From assembly GCA_902790595.1 (NCBI GenBank), contig CADASL010000006.1:206021-270020 (forward strand): a stretch of DNA of 64,000 bases. The letters are read 5' to 3'. Positions 24,017 through 32,672 of the stretch are shown one piece after another. Origin of the DNA: an uncultured Bacteroidales bacterium (lineage in GTDB: Bacteria > Bacteroidota > Bacteroidia > Bacteroidales > SZUA-534). The notes below the pieces were generated by a model. The model made no database searches. It was not told the DNA's origin and was given only the letters and a program-made list of their open reading frames with translations. The position numbers and the translations under genes were made by a program. Position 1 is the stretch's first letter, and each line of letters opens with the position of its first letter.

Positions 24017-25516
24017 CTAAAACCTAAATCCAAACGTCATTGCCAAAGCGCCGTTTTTAGTCTTGATGTCGGCGCCGCAATAGTCATATTTATATAGGTA
24101 TGCGGTGTGCTTGCGCGATGCCAGGCTGTAGCCCATATCGAACGAGAAGTGCTGTGTGCGGTAGCCCAATCCGAGGCTGAACACCTTGCGGCTTGCCGAA
24201 CTGTTAACCTCGCCGCTCTTGAAGGGGCTGCCGTAGAAGCCGAGGCCACCGCGTGCAACCACAGGCCCGAATGTCATTTCGCCACCCAGTCGCACGTTCA
24301 CCGTTGTGCGGTAGATGTCCGAAATGCGGTCGTTTAGGTCGGCGAATTCGTTGCCAATATATTCATCATCATCATCGAGGTTTGTGGCCGAGTAGTTCAC
24401 AATATCGCAGTCGATGTCAATCATTCCGCGTCCGGGCGCCACAAACGCAAGGCTGCCGGTGAACCTCGACGGAAGTGTCAGGTTCCAGTCCATAGTACCG
24501 TTGGTTTTGGCGGAGCCGTTGAGCGTGTATGGGCTGTATGTGTCGTCGTCGTTCTGGCGCCAGTCCACCACGTTCGCATCCACCCGTGAGCCGTAGTCGT
24601 CGGTCAGCTTCAGTAAGGTGGGCGTTTGGAACGAAGCGCCGAACCTCACGTACTCGTTCAGCCAGCCAATCACGCCAAGTTTCATATTAACGCCGCCGCC
24701 CGAGGTTATGAACTCATCGGTAACGTTGAGGTCGATGAGGTCGATATCGTTGAAATCGGGTTTTTCGTAGTAATCCTGAACCTGCTTGTAGTTCACGCGC
24801 ACAATGTTCAGCGAGCCGCCTAAATAGTATTTGTTGTTGATGTTGAAGCCCAAAGCGAAGCAATACTCGCCCATACTGCCCGATGTGGCAACCGATTTGC
24901 GTTGGTCGGATCCGTACTGGCCAACCCACTCGTAGTCGTTGTAGTATTTTTGGTCAAGAGAGTCGTAACGGAACAGGTACGATTTGTAGAAGATGTTGCC
25001 GTCCCACACGTCGGCGTTGAAATCGTCAACTTCCTTGTCAAGCAACGAGCCCACGGCGTTGTATCCTTTTGCCACGTATTCGCCCGCAAAGTTGGCTATC
25101 CGGTTGTAGTAAATGCCCGTGCTGAACGACGTAAGTCCCATATCGGCATCGGCCGGAAACACCGACACAAGTCCCACGTTGGCGAATCTGAAGTCGGTTG
25201 TGGTGGTTTTGGCCGAAGGGTTGGTCTGTTTGGTCTTGCTGTTGTCGGTGTACCACATCTCAGCCTCCGATTTTTCGGTGTTCCACATCGGAGTGAACGA
25301 AAATTGGTTGTTGCGATAAACGCCCAAGCCGGCCGGGTTGATGCTGATGGCCGACATATCGCCGCCGATGGCGCCCATTGCGCCGCCCATCGAGATGAAT
25401 TTGGCTGTGCCCATTGGTACTATGTTCGAGTAGCGGATGGCGTCGTCTTCGTTCTGCGCCATTGCCACTGTAGCCGAGACTGTCAGTGCTGTTAATGCTA
25501 ATATTCTGGTTTTCAT
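24017..25516 (-). CDS. OmpP1/FadL-type outer-membrane protein
   Basis: 499 aa. The signal peptide MKTRILALTALTVSATVAMA is followed by AQNEDDAIRYSNIVPMGTAK. FISMGGAMGAIGGDMSAISI and NPAGLGVYRNNQFSF form the plug or hatch block typical of FadL/TodX-like channels. The rest is amphipathic beta-barrel strand ending in aromatic FGFRF. It should be a hydrophobic-compound transporter of the outer membrane. It follows the Ser-rich lipoprotein gene after a 32-bp gap on the same strand, so the two may share a transcript. Confidence 0.88.
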   Translation of the reverse strand: MKTRILALTALTVSATVAMAQNEDDAIRYSNIVPMGTAKFISMGGAMGAIGGDMSAISINPAGLGVYRNNQFSFTPMWNTEKSEAEMWYTDNSKTKQTNPSAKTTTTDFRFANVGLVSVFPADADMGLTSFSTGIYYNRIANFAGEYVAKGYNAVGSLLDKEVDDFNADVWDGNIFYKSYLFRYDSLDQKYYNDYEWVGQYGSDQRKSVATSGSMGEYCFALGFNINNKYYLGGSLNIVRVNYKQVQDYYEKPDFNDIDLIDLNVTDEFITSGGGVNMKLGVIGWLNEYVRFGASFQTPTLLKLTDDYGSRVDANVVDWRQNDDDTYSPYTLNGSAKTNGTMDWNLTLPSRFTGSLAFVAPGRGMIDIDCDIVNYSATNLDDDDEYIGNEFADLNDRISDIYRTTVNVRLGGEMTFGPVVARGGLGFYGSPFKSGEVNSSASRKVFSLGLGYRTQHFSFDMGYSLASRKHTAYLYKYDYCGADIKTKNGALAMTFGFRF

Positions 25517-25548
25517 ATTGTTGTCGTTTTTTTGTGTCGATAAAATGA

Positions 25549-26934
25549 TTAACGGCGTCCGCGGCTACCGCCCGATGAACCGCTACTACGGCTTCCACCA
25601 CCGCTGCTGCTACTACGGCTTCCTCCACCGCTGTAACTGCCTGAGCTTCGGCTGCCGCTGCTTGAGCCACTATTGTAGCTGCTTGAGCTTCGGCTGCTGC
25701 TGCTTGAACCGCTGTTGTAACTGCTTGAGCTTCGGCTTCCGCTGCTTGAGCCACTGCTGTAACTACTTGAGCTTCGGCTTCCGCTGTTGTAGCTGCTGCT
25801 ACGTGTCGATGAAGACGAGCTGCTTCGTTGCGGTGTGGCCGACTGGCTGCGAGTTGATGTTGAGCGGGTGGTTGTGCTGCTCGATTTAGTCGGCTGGTTG
25901 CTGCTGCTCTTTGTTGTTGTGGTTGTTGAGCTGCTGCGGGTTGCGGTGCTGGTCTGGCCGTTGCGAATCTCATTCTTCGGCCGCGAGTTCACCTGGCTTT
26001 GGGTGGTGGTGCCGCTGCGGTTGCTACCCAAAGAGCGTGTGGCTGCCGGCTGGTTTTGTATCGGGGCGTTGCTCCGGGTGCCGGCTTGTCTCTCGGTTGG
26101 GCGAGTGGCTGCCGCTGCCTGATTGCTGCCGTTCTGTGTGTCGCCAGGTCGCACAGTGCGTCCGCGGCTCATTGAGCTGCCCGGGCGTGTGCCGCCGTTT
26201 ACAGCTGCGGCTGACCGTGATGAGCCGCCGTGGCTGACGACTCCGCTACTGCTTGCGGGCCGTTCGCTAGCCACTCCGCTTGCCGCTGTGCGGCGGCGTC
26301 CATAAGTGTGGCTGTGGTTGTCGTCACGGTCGTGGTAGTGCGCCACATTGTTGTGGTGGTGCGGGCGATGACGGTGATATGCGTAAGTCGGGTAGTAGTG
26401 ATAGTACCACGGGTCGTAGTAGCTATAGTAGTAACGGCCATAGTAGCCGTAATATCCGTAGTAATAGTCCCAATACGCATAGTGGCGGTAAGGCGAGTAC
26501 CAATAGTAGTCGTAATCATACCAATACGGACCGTAATGCCATCCGAAGCGCCAGCTCCAGTTGTCGTAACCATATCCGTAGTAATAATTTACAGTGATTG
26601 GTGCAACTTCAACTTCGTCTTCGCCATCGGCAAAATACTTCCCGTTGTAGTTGTCGCTGAAACGCTGCAGGCGGCGCTCATATTCGCCCGGCTCAACATC
26701 GTCATCAATAACATTACTGTCAGCGTAAGCTGTTGTGTCATAATCGGTTTTGGCAGCAGCGCTCAAAAAGTTGTCAGCGTTGTTGTCGGGCGCGGTGTAT
26801 GTCGTTTCGCGCACATCGGTTTTGGGGTTATAATACACGTCGTCGTAGTAGTAACCACTCAATCCGGCCATTGAACCACACGATGTTAGCGCTATCGCAC
26901 CAGCCACCGTCAACATTAAAGTCAGATTTTTCAT
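25549..26934 (-). CDS. Lipoprotein with Tyr-rich centre and Ser/Arg-rich repeat tail
   Basis: 461 aa. The lipobox is in MKNLTLMLTVAGAIALTSCG. Residues about 105-200 are extraordinarily Tyr- and Trp-rich (YDYDYYWYSPYRHYAYWDYYYG) with a His-rich end (HRHRPHHHNN). The second half is Ser/Thr/Arg/Gly of low complexity, with several ~14-residue SSSSYNSGSSSGSR-type repeats and a final GGSRSSGSSGGSRGRR. Sticky low-complexity chains of this kind often act at the envelope in adhesion or matrix binding, which is inference here. Confidence 0.75.
   Translation of the reverse strand: MKNLTLMLTVAGAIALTSCGSMAGLSGYYYDDVYYNPKTDVRETTYTAPDNNADNFLSAAAKTDYDTTAYADSNVIDDDVEPGEYERRLQRFSDNYNGKYFADGEDEVEVAPITVNYYYGYGYDNWSWRFGWHYGPYWYDYDYYWYSPYRHYAYWDYYYGYYGYYGRYYYSYYDPWYYHYYPTYAYHRHRPHHHNNVAHYHDRDDNHSHTYGRRRTAASGVASERPASSSGVVSHGGSSRSAAAVNGGTRPGSSMSRGRTVRPGDTQNGSNQAAAATRPTERQAGTRSNAPIQNQPAATRSLGSNRSGTTTQSQVNSRPKNEIRNGQTSTATRSSSTTTTTKSSSNQPTKSSSTTTRSTSTRSQSATPQRSSSSSSTRSSSYNSGSRSSSSYSSGSSSGSRSSSSYNSGSSSSSRSSSSYNSGSSSGSRSSGSYSGGGSRSSSSGGGSRSSGSSGGSRGRR
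25590..25800. repeat. Minisatellite coding for the SSSSYNSGSSSGSR repeats
   Basis: Near-identical ~40-bp units (words such as GCTTGAGCTTCGGCTGC and CACTGCTGTAACTACTTGAG on the + strand) are tandem within the lipoprotein gene. In-frame unit number can change by slippage or recombination without disrupting the protein. Confidence 0.7.
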
Positions 26935-27057
26935 AGTTGTAATATTTTGCGTTTATAACTCGTTTCTAATCTTTCCTAAAATTCGCTTATTTTGCGCCTT
27001 GTTTTATAACGACGAAAAAGCGTAAATAATGTTTCAAATATATCAAATAATTAAGAG

Positions 27058-28530
27058 ATGGGCAAATTTTTAACTTCAAGAAGCGAGAATTACTCGCAAT
27101 GGTACAACGAGTTGGTTGTGAAAGCCGACTTGGCCGAGAACTCAGCCGTGCGTGGCTGTATGGTGATAAAACCTTATGGATATGCAATTTGGGAGAAGAT
27201 GCACGATGCTTTGGACAAGATGTTCAAAGAGACCGGGCACGTGAACGCTTATTTTCCGCTTTTCATCCCAAAATCGTTCCTTAGCCGTGAGGCCGACCAC
27301 GTTGAGGGCTTTGCCAAAGAGTGCGCCGTGGTTACCCACTACCGCCTGAAAACCAATCCCGACGGCTCGGGTGTGATTGTTGACCCCGAGGCAAAACTCG
27401 AGGAGGAGCTGATTGTTCGCCCAACTTCGGAGACTATCATCTGGAGCACATATAAAAACTGGATTCAGTCGTACCGCGACCTGCCGATTTTGTGCAACCA
27501 ATGGGCCAACGTTGTCCGCTGGGAGATGCGCACGCGTTTGTTCCTTCGCACCGCCGAGTTCCTTTGGCAGGAAGGCCACACAGCCCACGCCACCAAAGAG
27601 GAAGCCGAGGTTGAGGCCCGCAAGATGCTCGATGTTTATGCCAAGTTTGCCGAGGAGTTTATGGCCGTGCCAGTCATCAAAGGTGTGAAGACGGCCAACG
27701 AACGTTTCGCAGGTGCTCTCGATACCTATTGCATCGAGGCGCTGATGCAGGATGGCAAGGCTCTGCAGGCTGGTACATCGCACTTCCTGGGACAGAATTT
27801 CGCGAAAGCGTTCGATGTGAAATTCCTGAACAAAGAGGGCAAGCAGGAGTTGGTTTGGGCCACAAGCTGGGGCGTTTCAACTCGTCTGATGGGCGCGCTC
27901 ATAATGTCGCATTCCGACGACAACGGCCTTGTTCTGCCGCCGAAACTCGCACCAATTCAAGTTGTTATCGTGCCAATCTTCAAGGGTGACGAGGAGAATG
28001 CCAAAATGCGCGAGCTGGGCAACAAGCTCAAAGCCGACCTTGAGGCTAAAGGCTTGTCAGTCAAGTTCGACGACCGCGACACGCAGAAACCGGGCTGGAA
28101 GTTTGCTCAGTACGAGCTGCAAGGTGTTCCGGTGCGCATCGCCTTTGGCGCCCGCGACCTTGAGAACGGCACCGTTGAGATTGCCCGTCGCGACACGCTC
28201 GAGAAGGAAACCTATCCGGTTGAGCAGGCTGTTGACATCTGCACCAAGCTGATGGACGAGATTCAGGCCAACATCTACAAGAAAGCGCTCGATTTCCGCG
28301 CCGCCAACATAACTAAAGTCGATACTTGGGAAGAGTTTGAGGCTGCGCTCGCGAAGGGCGGTTTTGTGTCGGCTCACTGGGACGGCACCACCGAAACCGA
28401 GGTTGCAATCAAAGAGAAGACAAAGGCCACCATCCGCTGCATTCCGTTGGGCAATCCGCTCGAGGAAGGCAAGTGCATTCTGACTGGCAAGCCGTCGAAG
28501 CAGCGTGTGCTGTTTGCGATTGCTTACTAA
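27058..28530 (+). CDS. proS: Prolyl-tRNA synthetase (short, eukaryote-like type)
   Basis: 490 aa. It lacks the INS editing domain of long bacterial ProS and belongs to the eukaryote/archaea-like class common in Bacteroidetes. Class II motif 2 and its neighbourhood read [20 protein letters not shown] and [20 protein letters not shown]. Motif 3 is in [21 protein letters not shown]-terminal zinc-type extension ends in [14 protein letters not shown]. It charges tRNAPro. Confidence 0.96.
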   Translation: MGKFLTSRSENYSQWYNELVVKADLAENSAVRGCMVIKPYGYAIWEKMHDALDKMFKETGHVNAYFPLFIPKSFLSREADHVEGFAKECAVVTHYRLKTNPDGSGVIVDPEAKLEEELIVRPTSETIIWSTYKNWIQSYRDLPILCNQWANVVRWEMRTRLFLRTAEFLWQEGHTAHATKEEAEVEARKMLDVYAKFAEEFMAVPVIKGVKTANERFAGALDTYCIEALMQDGKALQAGTSHFLGQNFAKAFDVKFLNKEGKQELVWATSWGVSTRLMGALIMSHSDDNGLVLPPKLAPIQVVIVPIFKGDEENAKMRELGNKLKADLEAKGLSVKFDDRDTQKPGWKFAQYELQGVPVRIAFGARDLENGTVEIARRDTLEKETYPVEQAVDICTKLMDEIQANIYKKALDFRAANITKVDTWEEFEAALAKGGFVSAHWDGTTETEVAIKEKTKATIRCIPLGNPLEEGKCILTGKPSKQRVLFAIAY

Positions 28531-28569
28531 TTGAAGGACTGAAGGATTGAATAATTGAATAATTGAATG

Positions 28570-28606
28570 AAGCCTGGCGGACATTGAGTTTGCCGGGCTT
28601 TTTTTG
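28570..28606 (+). terminator. Intrinsic terminator of proS
   Basis: AAGCCTGGC at 28570-28578 pairs with GCCGGGCTT near 28592-28600 (one G-T wobble) and is followed by seven T. It lies 40 bp past the proS stop. Confidence 0.8.
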
Positions 28607-28643
28607 TGCTTGTCTTCAGCGTTTGTGTTTTCAGTTTGTGTTT

Positions 28644-29168
28644 TCAGTTTGCGTTTGTGTTTCCATAGGTTTCTTCCGATTCGGCGGCCATCGGCAGCGA
28701 TTCTTCTTCGGGTAGGGCGTAGGAGCGGGGCTTGTTGTTGATAGCCAGAAAGTTACGGTTGAGGGCGAGTTCCACTTCCCACATTGTATGCTCAAATTGG
28801 GCGGGCGTGAGCTGACATTCCCAAACCACAATCACCTGCCAGCCGTTCTGCAACAAAATCTGGTAGTTCTGCTGGTCGCGCTCGCGGTTGCGGCTGATTT
28901 TTGCTTGCCAGAAATCAACGTTGCTCTTTGGCATACGGAACTTCGGGCAACCGCTGTGCCCGTGCCAGAAGCAGCCGTTGACAAAAATCGCTGTGCGGTA
29001 GCGGCGCAGCACCACATCGGGCTTGCCGGGCACGCTGCGCACATTGAGCCGATAGCGGTAGCCGCGTTGCCACAGCCATTGGCGCACCTTCAGCTCGGGC
29101 TTGGTGTTGCGGCTGCGGATATGCGACATACAGCGGTGCCGCTGTTCGGGTGTTAGTGGGTCGGGCAT
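28644..29168 (-). CDS. vsr: Vsr-family very-short-patch mismatch endonuclease
   Basis: 174 aa. Signatures are MSHIRSRNTKPELKVRQWLW, VPGKPDVVLRRYRTAIFVNG (catalytic Asp in PDVVL), CFWHGHSGCP (zinc-binding Cys/His) and NGWQVIVVWECQL. Vsr nicks beside T:G mismatches that arise when 5-methylcytosine deaminates, and normally accompanies a cytosine methyltransferase. None is present in this window. It follows the DinD-RhuM gene by 9 bp on the same strand, so the two probably form an operon within a defence island. Confidence 0.94.
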   Translation of the reverse strand: MPDPLTPEQRHRCMSHIRSRNTKPELKVRQWLWQRGYRYRLNVRSVPGKPDVVLRRYRTAIFVNGCFWHGHSGCPKFRMPKSNVDFWQAKISRNRERDQQNYQILLQNGWQVIVVWECQLTPAQFEHTMWEVELALNRNFLAINNKPRSYALPEEESLPMAAESEETYGNTNAN

Positions 29169-29177
29169 AGCAGGGCG

Positions 29178-30551
29178 TTACTTGATTCCTTCGATAAACT
29201 TGTCGAAATCAGACATTATGGTCTTATCCTGAATTCTGCGAAATTTTTCGTATTCGCCCAAAGCCTTGGCTTCAGCCTCTTCGTGAGTAACAGTCCCGGC
29301 ATCTTTCAAAATATCGTAATCGTTGAATTGCAAGTATTTTTCAAGAACCTGTTTCCATTCCGACATTTTTGTTAGAATATGCCTTCTGGCTCTGTTTTCG
29401 GCTGTATCGAGAAAAGCTGTCGTCAAAAGGTTCAGCGATTCAACCTCATGTTCCGAAAGGTAATTCTTGGCAACAGTGACATCGCTTTTCACCACGCGGC
29501 CGTCGGGGGCGTTTTTCCAGGTCATCAAACCCATATACGGTTTTTCGGCATTGGCTCGGTCGTATATTATTTCGGCTGCCGTTTGGTGGGTTACAGCATA
29601 ATGCATCATATTCTGGATTGTCTTGTAGAACTGCCGGGTTATTTCAGCCTGTGCATCGTAATCGCAACTGCATTCGGCATATATATCGGTGATTTTCTGG
29701 TAGTAACGTCGTTCCGATGTGCGAATTTCACGAATACGCTCAAGAAGTTCCTCAAAGTAGTCGGCACCAAATACATTCTTCCCTTTAAGCCTTTCGTCGT
29801 CCATTACGAAACCCTTGACAATGTATTGCTTAAGCACATCAGTTGCCCACCTGCGGAATTGTGTGGCCTCGTAACTGTTCACGCGGTAACCAACGGCAAT
29901 GATGGCGTCCAAATTATACATCATAACGCCTTGCTCGTCGCAATTGTCCGACGGAATTCGAATTTTTCGAATTGCTGCGGATAATTGCACTTCTCCGCTT
30001 TTGTCTATTTCTGACAAATGGTAGTTTATGGTAGAGACGGCAACACCAAAAAGTTCGCTCATTCGTTTTTGCGAAAGCCAGAAAGTTTCATTGTTGAACA
30101 CAACAGAAACGTTCACTTTGCCTGTCGGCGACTTGTACATCAAAACATTGCCTTCGATGCTTGCGGCAATGTCAGCTGAAGACATATTGTTGGTGAAATA
30201 ATTTTTTGCGGTCTTTACCTGCGCTTTTTTCTGGTCGGCGTTCAGCACAACGGCAATGCAGGCGGTGCGCGACAACAATGCCGATTTCACTTTGCGGTAG
30301 CCGCTGTTGTGCAGTTGTGCCATTTCCTCGATTTCCACAATGTGCTCTTTCAAATCCAGGCCCTTTTCCTTTTGCAGAAACAGAGAAACCTTGTCAATCA
30401 GCCTTTCGAAGTTCCAATATTTTTGGTAACCTAATAATAGTGCCAATTTGCGCGAATTCCACCATTCGAGGCCATTGTTGTCGGATTCTTTGATGGAATC
30501 GAAAGCCGATTGAAGTTCTTGTGGCTGAAAGAGTTTTGTGCTGTCTTGCAT
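29178..30551 (-). CDS. DinD-like/RhuM fusion protein
   Basis: 457 aa with two recognisable parts. Residues about 1-125 resemble the N-terminal half of DNA-damage-inducible protein D (GLEWWNSRKLALLLGYQKYW, ALLSRTACIAVVLNADQKKA, AKNYFTNN). Residues about 130-350 are a RhuM-type domain (VNVSVVFNNETFWLSQKRMS, ELFGVAVSTINYHLSEI, YNLDAIIAVGYRVNS, RRWATDVLKQYIVKGFVMDD). RhuM domains look like phage-derived DNA-binding or regulatory modules. The gene faces away from the C-type regulator and sits upstream of vsr. The function is unknown; a role in restriction or phage response is suggested by context only. Confidence 0.85.
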   Translation of the reverse strand: MQDSTKLFQPQELQSAFDSIKESDNNGLEWWNSRKLALLLGYQKYWNFERLIDKVSLFLQKEKGLDLKEHIVEIEEMAQLHNSGYRKVKSALLSRTACIAVVLNADQKKAQVKTAKNYFTNNMSSADIAASIEGNVLMYKSPTGKVNVSVVFNNETFWLSQKRMSELFGVAVSTINYHLSEIDKSGEVQLSAAIRKIRIPSDNCDEQGVMMYNLDAIIAVGYRVNSYEATQFRRWATDVLKQYIVKGFVMDDERLKGKNVFGADYFEELLERIREIRTSERRYYQKITDIYAECSCDYDAQAEITRQFYKTIQNMMHYAVTHQTAAEIIYDRANAEKPYMGLMTWKNAPDGRVVKSDVTVAKNYLSEHEVESLNLLTTAFLDTAENRARRHILTKMSEWKQVLEKYLQFNDYDILKDAGTVTHEEAEAKALGEYEKFRRIQDKTIMSDFDKFIEGIK

Positions 30552-30681
30552 GGCTGTTAATGAATTGTCGTGCGTTTGTTCTAAGCTGATATGAATTGGT
30601 TATATACCATAATTCTATACGCCAAAGGTACTTATTATTCTCGAAAACTCTGCACAAAGAAAAAACGCCGACACCGGCGAT

Positions 30682-30697
30682 ACGGTCAATTGGCCGT
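30682..30697. promoter_or_regulatory. Candidate operator of the C-type regulator
   Basis: ACGGTCAATTGGCCGT is symmetric at all but one base pair and lies 41 bp before the regulator start, in the divergent gap between RhuM and the regulator. C proteins of restriction systems bind palindromes just upstream of their own gene. A second GGCCGTTGAATATCCGGCC inverted element overlaps it. Confidence 0.35.
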
Positions 30698-30738
30698 TGA
30701 ATATCCGGCCACAGCGGTTTTCTTTTGTGTTTGTATTA

Positions 30739-31245
30739 ATGCAAAACAAAATGACACTGCAGGAAAAACTCGGGAAGGCCATTGTGCAGCTGCGCAAGCA
30801 GCGCGGGCTAGCACAAGAGAAATTCGCAAACGATGCCGAAATCGACCGCCGCTATATGAGCGACATTGAAAACGGCAAGCGCAACATATCAATCGATGTT
30901 ATTGAACGGCTTGCCAAATGTTTGGGAATCAGCGTTGGCGAATTGTTCTCGATAGCCGAAAACATTGACAGCAACCGCACCCTAGACCAACTTAAAGAGT
31001 GGCTCTGCGATATGGGCTATGAAGATACCGTAGTGATGGAAAACCCCGATTACCTTTCTGCCATTGTCGGCGTCAGCGATGACGGCCGCCTGATTTACGA
31101 TTACGAGAAAATGGTTGAGCACCTTATTTCCACCGATGGAATGGACTACGAAGAAGCCAGCGAGTTTATCGATTTCAACACCATTGGTGCGCTGCCCTAT
31201 ATGGGCGAGAAACGGCCGGTGATAATGAATAAGATTGAAGAGTAA
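30739..31245 (+). CDS. XRE/C-type transcriptional regulator of the Mcr operon
   Basis: 168 aa from ATG 30739; the ATG at 30751 is also possible. A helix-turn-helix of the controller-protein type covers residues 5-75: LGKAIVQLRKQRGLAQEKFA, EIDRRYMSDIENGKRNISID, VIERLAKCLGISVGELF. Beyond it is an acidic domain of about 90 residues (DYLSAIVGVSDDGRLIYDYE, EEASEFIDFNTIGALPYMGE) resembling a small folded C-terminal domain of unknown role. It lies 11 bp before mcrB on the same strand and likely times restriction gene expression. Confidence 0.85.
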   Translation: MQNKMTLQEKLGKAIVQLRKQRGLAQEKFANDAEIDRRYMSDIENGKRNISIDVIERLAKCLGISVGELFSIAENIDSNRTLDQLKEWLCDMGYEDTVVMENPDYLSAIVGVSDDGRLIYDYEKMVEHLISTDGMDYEEASEFIDFNTIGALPYMGEKRPVIMNKIEE

Positions 31246-31256
31246 AACAAATACAT

Positions 31257-32672
31257 ATGGAACTACAAAAACTATATGATGAGGTTGTTGGTTTCGCAAA
31301 AGAATGCGGTATGGTGCAAAAAACACATAATGACCCTAAAGGCAACACAATTGTAAGAGATAACGCAACCGGCAAACAAGAGAAGGAGGTGGATTTTAAA
31401 AAAGGAGCTTATTTCGGATTCATTCGCGAAGAAGAAGATTATAGCGGAGGCTACCACGACTTTTCATTAGTTTTTTTCCCACAAATAGATTGCAAGGCTT
31501 GTGTAGTCGCATTAGGTGTTGGCTCTTTAGGTTTTGCAAATGATTATGATTTAGCAAGTTTACCTTGGATAAGAAGACTATTTACTAGACTACGGAAGAT
31601 TGAAATTAAATCTTTCTTCAAAAATGATTTTAGTGACATTGAAATGCCTGCCGCTGATTTGGCCTATGAGATAAAAACAAAATACCCATTATTAAAAGAT
31701 GTTATTGATAAGTATAAAGTGTTTTTACCTGCCAGCCAAATTTTAGATTTTTCCGACACAACAAAAGATGATGATAATTTATTAATTGCCAAACAATGGG
31801 TTGCAACTTATGCGACTTTAAGAAGTTGGGCGGGAAATGCGGACAATAGAAAATCCATATCAAGATTCCTTCCAAAAGTTTCAGAAGGAGTCCTAACCAC
31901 AAATAAAATATACGATATTCTTCTGAAAGACAGATATATTGTTTTGCAAGGAGCACCCGGGACCGGAAAAACTTGGAGTGCGATGCAAGTGGCCTCAGAA
32001 TTTGAGCCTCACAACGTTTTATTTGAGCAATTTCACGCCGAGACTACTTATTCAGATTTTATTTATGGAATTACGCCTGTTTTAAATTCTCAAAATATAG
32101 CATATCAAGCACGCGAAGGTGTTTTATACAAAGCAATAAAACTTGCACAAAATACTAACGACAGTATTTTGTTGATTATTGATGAAATCAATCGTGCAAA
32201 CCTATCAAATGTATTGGGGCCGGTTTTCTATCTTTTTGAAAAAAATCAACAAAATAGAAAGTGTCAATTAACGATTGGAGACATAAAAATATCTTCACTT
32301 CCAAAGAATTTATTTGTTATTGCGACAATGAATACCGCTGACAGAAGTCTTGCGGTGGTTGATTTTGCACTACGTAGACGTTTTACTTGGTTGACAATAA
32401 AACCGCACGTTTTAAATGACAGTACTTTTCAAAAAGAGTATTTTGAAAAGTTTGAAGAACTTTTTCAAAAATATGCCACTGACGATGAATTAAATTTGCA
32501 ACCAGGACATTCATATTTTCTTGCAACAAACAAGGATATGATGAAGGAACGATTACAATTCGAACTTATGCCTTTAATGAAAGAGTATTTCAATGAAGGG
32601 TATTTGACCAAAGCCAAAGATGAATTTTGTAATTTCTTCTACAACGAATTGGGCGTTCTAATGTATGAGTAG
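31257..32672 (+). CDS. mcrB: McrB-like GTPase/AAA+ subunit of a type IV restriction system
   Basis: 471 aa. The N-terminal ~190 residues (starting MELQKLYDEVVGFAKECGMV) are a target-recognition-like region with no motif I can name. The AAA+ core has Walker A in LQGAPGTGKTWSAMQV, Walker B in ILLIIDEINRANLSNVLGPV, and the McrB signature LFVIATMNTADRSLAVVDFA then LRRRF. McrB assembles with McrC to cut modified DNA. Codon use is strikingly AT-rich compared with the neighbouring housekeeping genes, a sign of transfer. It overlaps mcrC by 8 bp. Confidence 0.92.
   Translation: MELQKLYDEVVGFAKECGMVQKTHNDPKGNTIVRDNATGKQEKEVDFKKGAYFGFIREEEDYSGGYHDFSLVFFPQIDCKACVVALGVGSLGFANDYDLASLPWIRRLFTRLRKIEIKSFFKNDFSDIEMPAADLAYEIKTKYPLLKDVIDKYKVFLPASQILDFSDTTKDDDNLLIAKQWVATYATLRSWAGNADNRKSISRFLPKVSEGVLTTNKIYDILLKDRYIVLQGAPGTGKTWSAMQVASEFEPHNVLFEQFHAETTYSDFIYGITPVLNSQNIAYQAREGVLYKAIKLAQNTNDSILLIIDEINRANLSNVLGPVFYLFEKNQQNRKCQLTIGDIKISSLPKNLFVIATMNTADRSLAVVDFALRRRFTWLTIKPHVLNDSTFQKEYFEKFEELFQKYATDDELNLQPGHSYFLATNKDMMKERLQFELMPLMKEYFNEGYLTKAKDEFCNFFYNELGVLMYE

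Noticed and set aside
25260..25973. Long minus-strand frame rich in Ala and Gln
   Set aside because: It is a shadow of the Ser-rich lipoprotein repeats, created by the minisatellite's regular composition.
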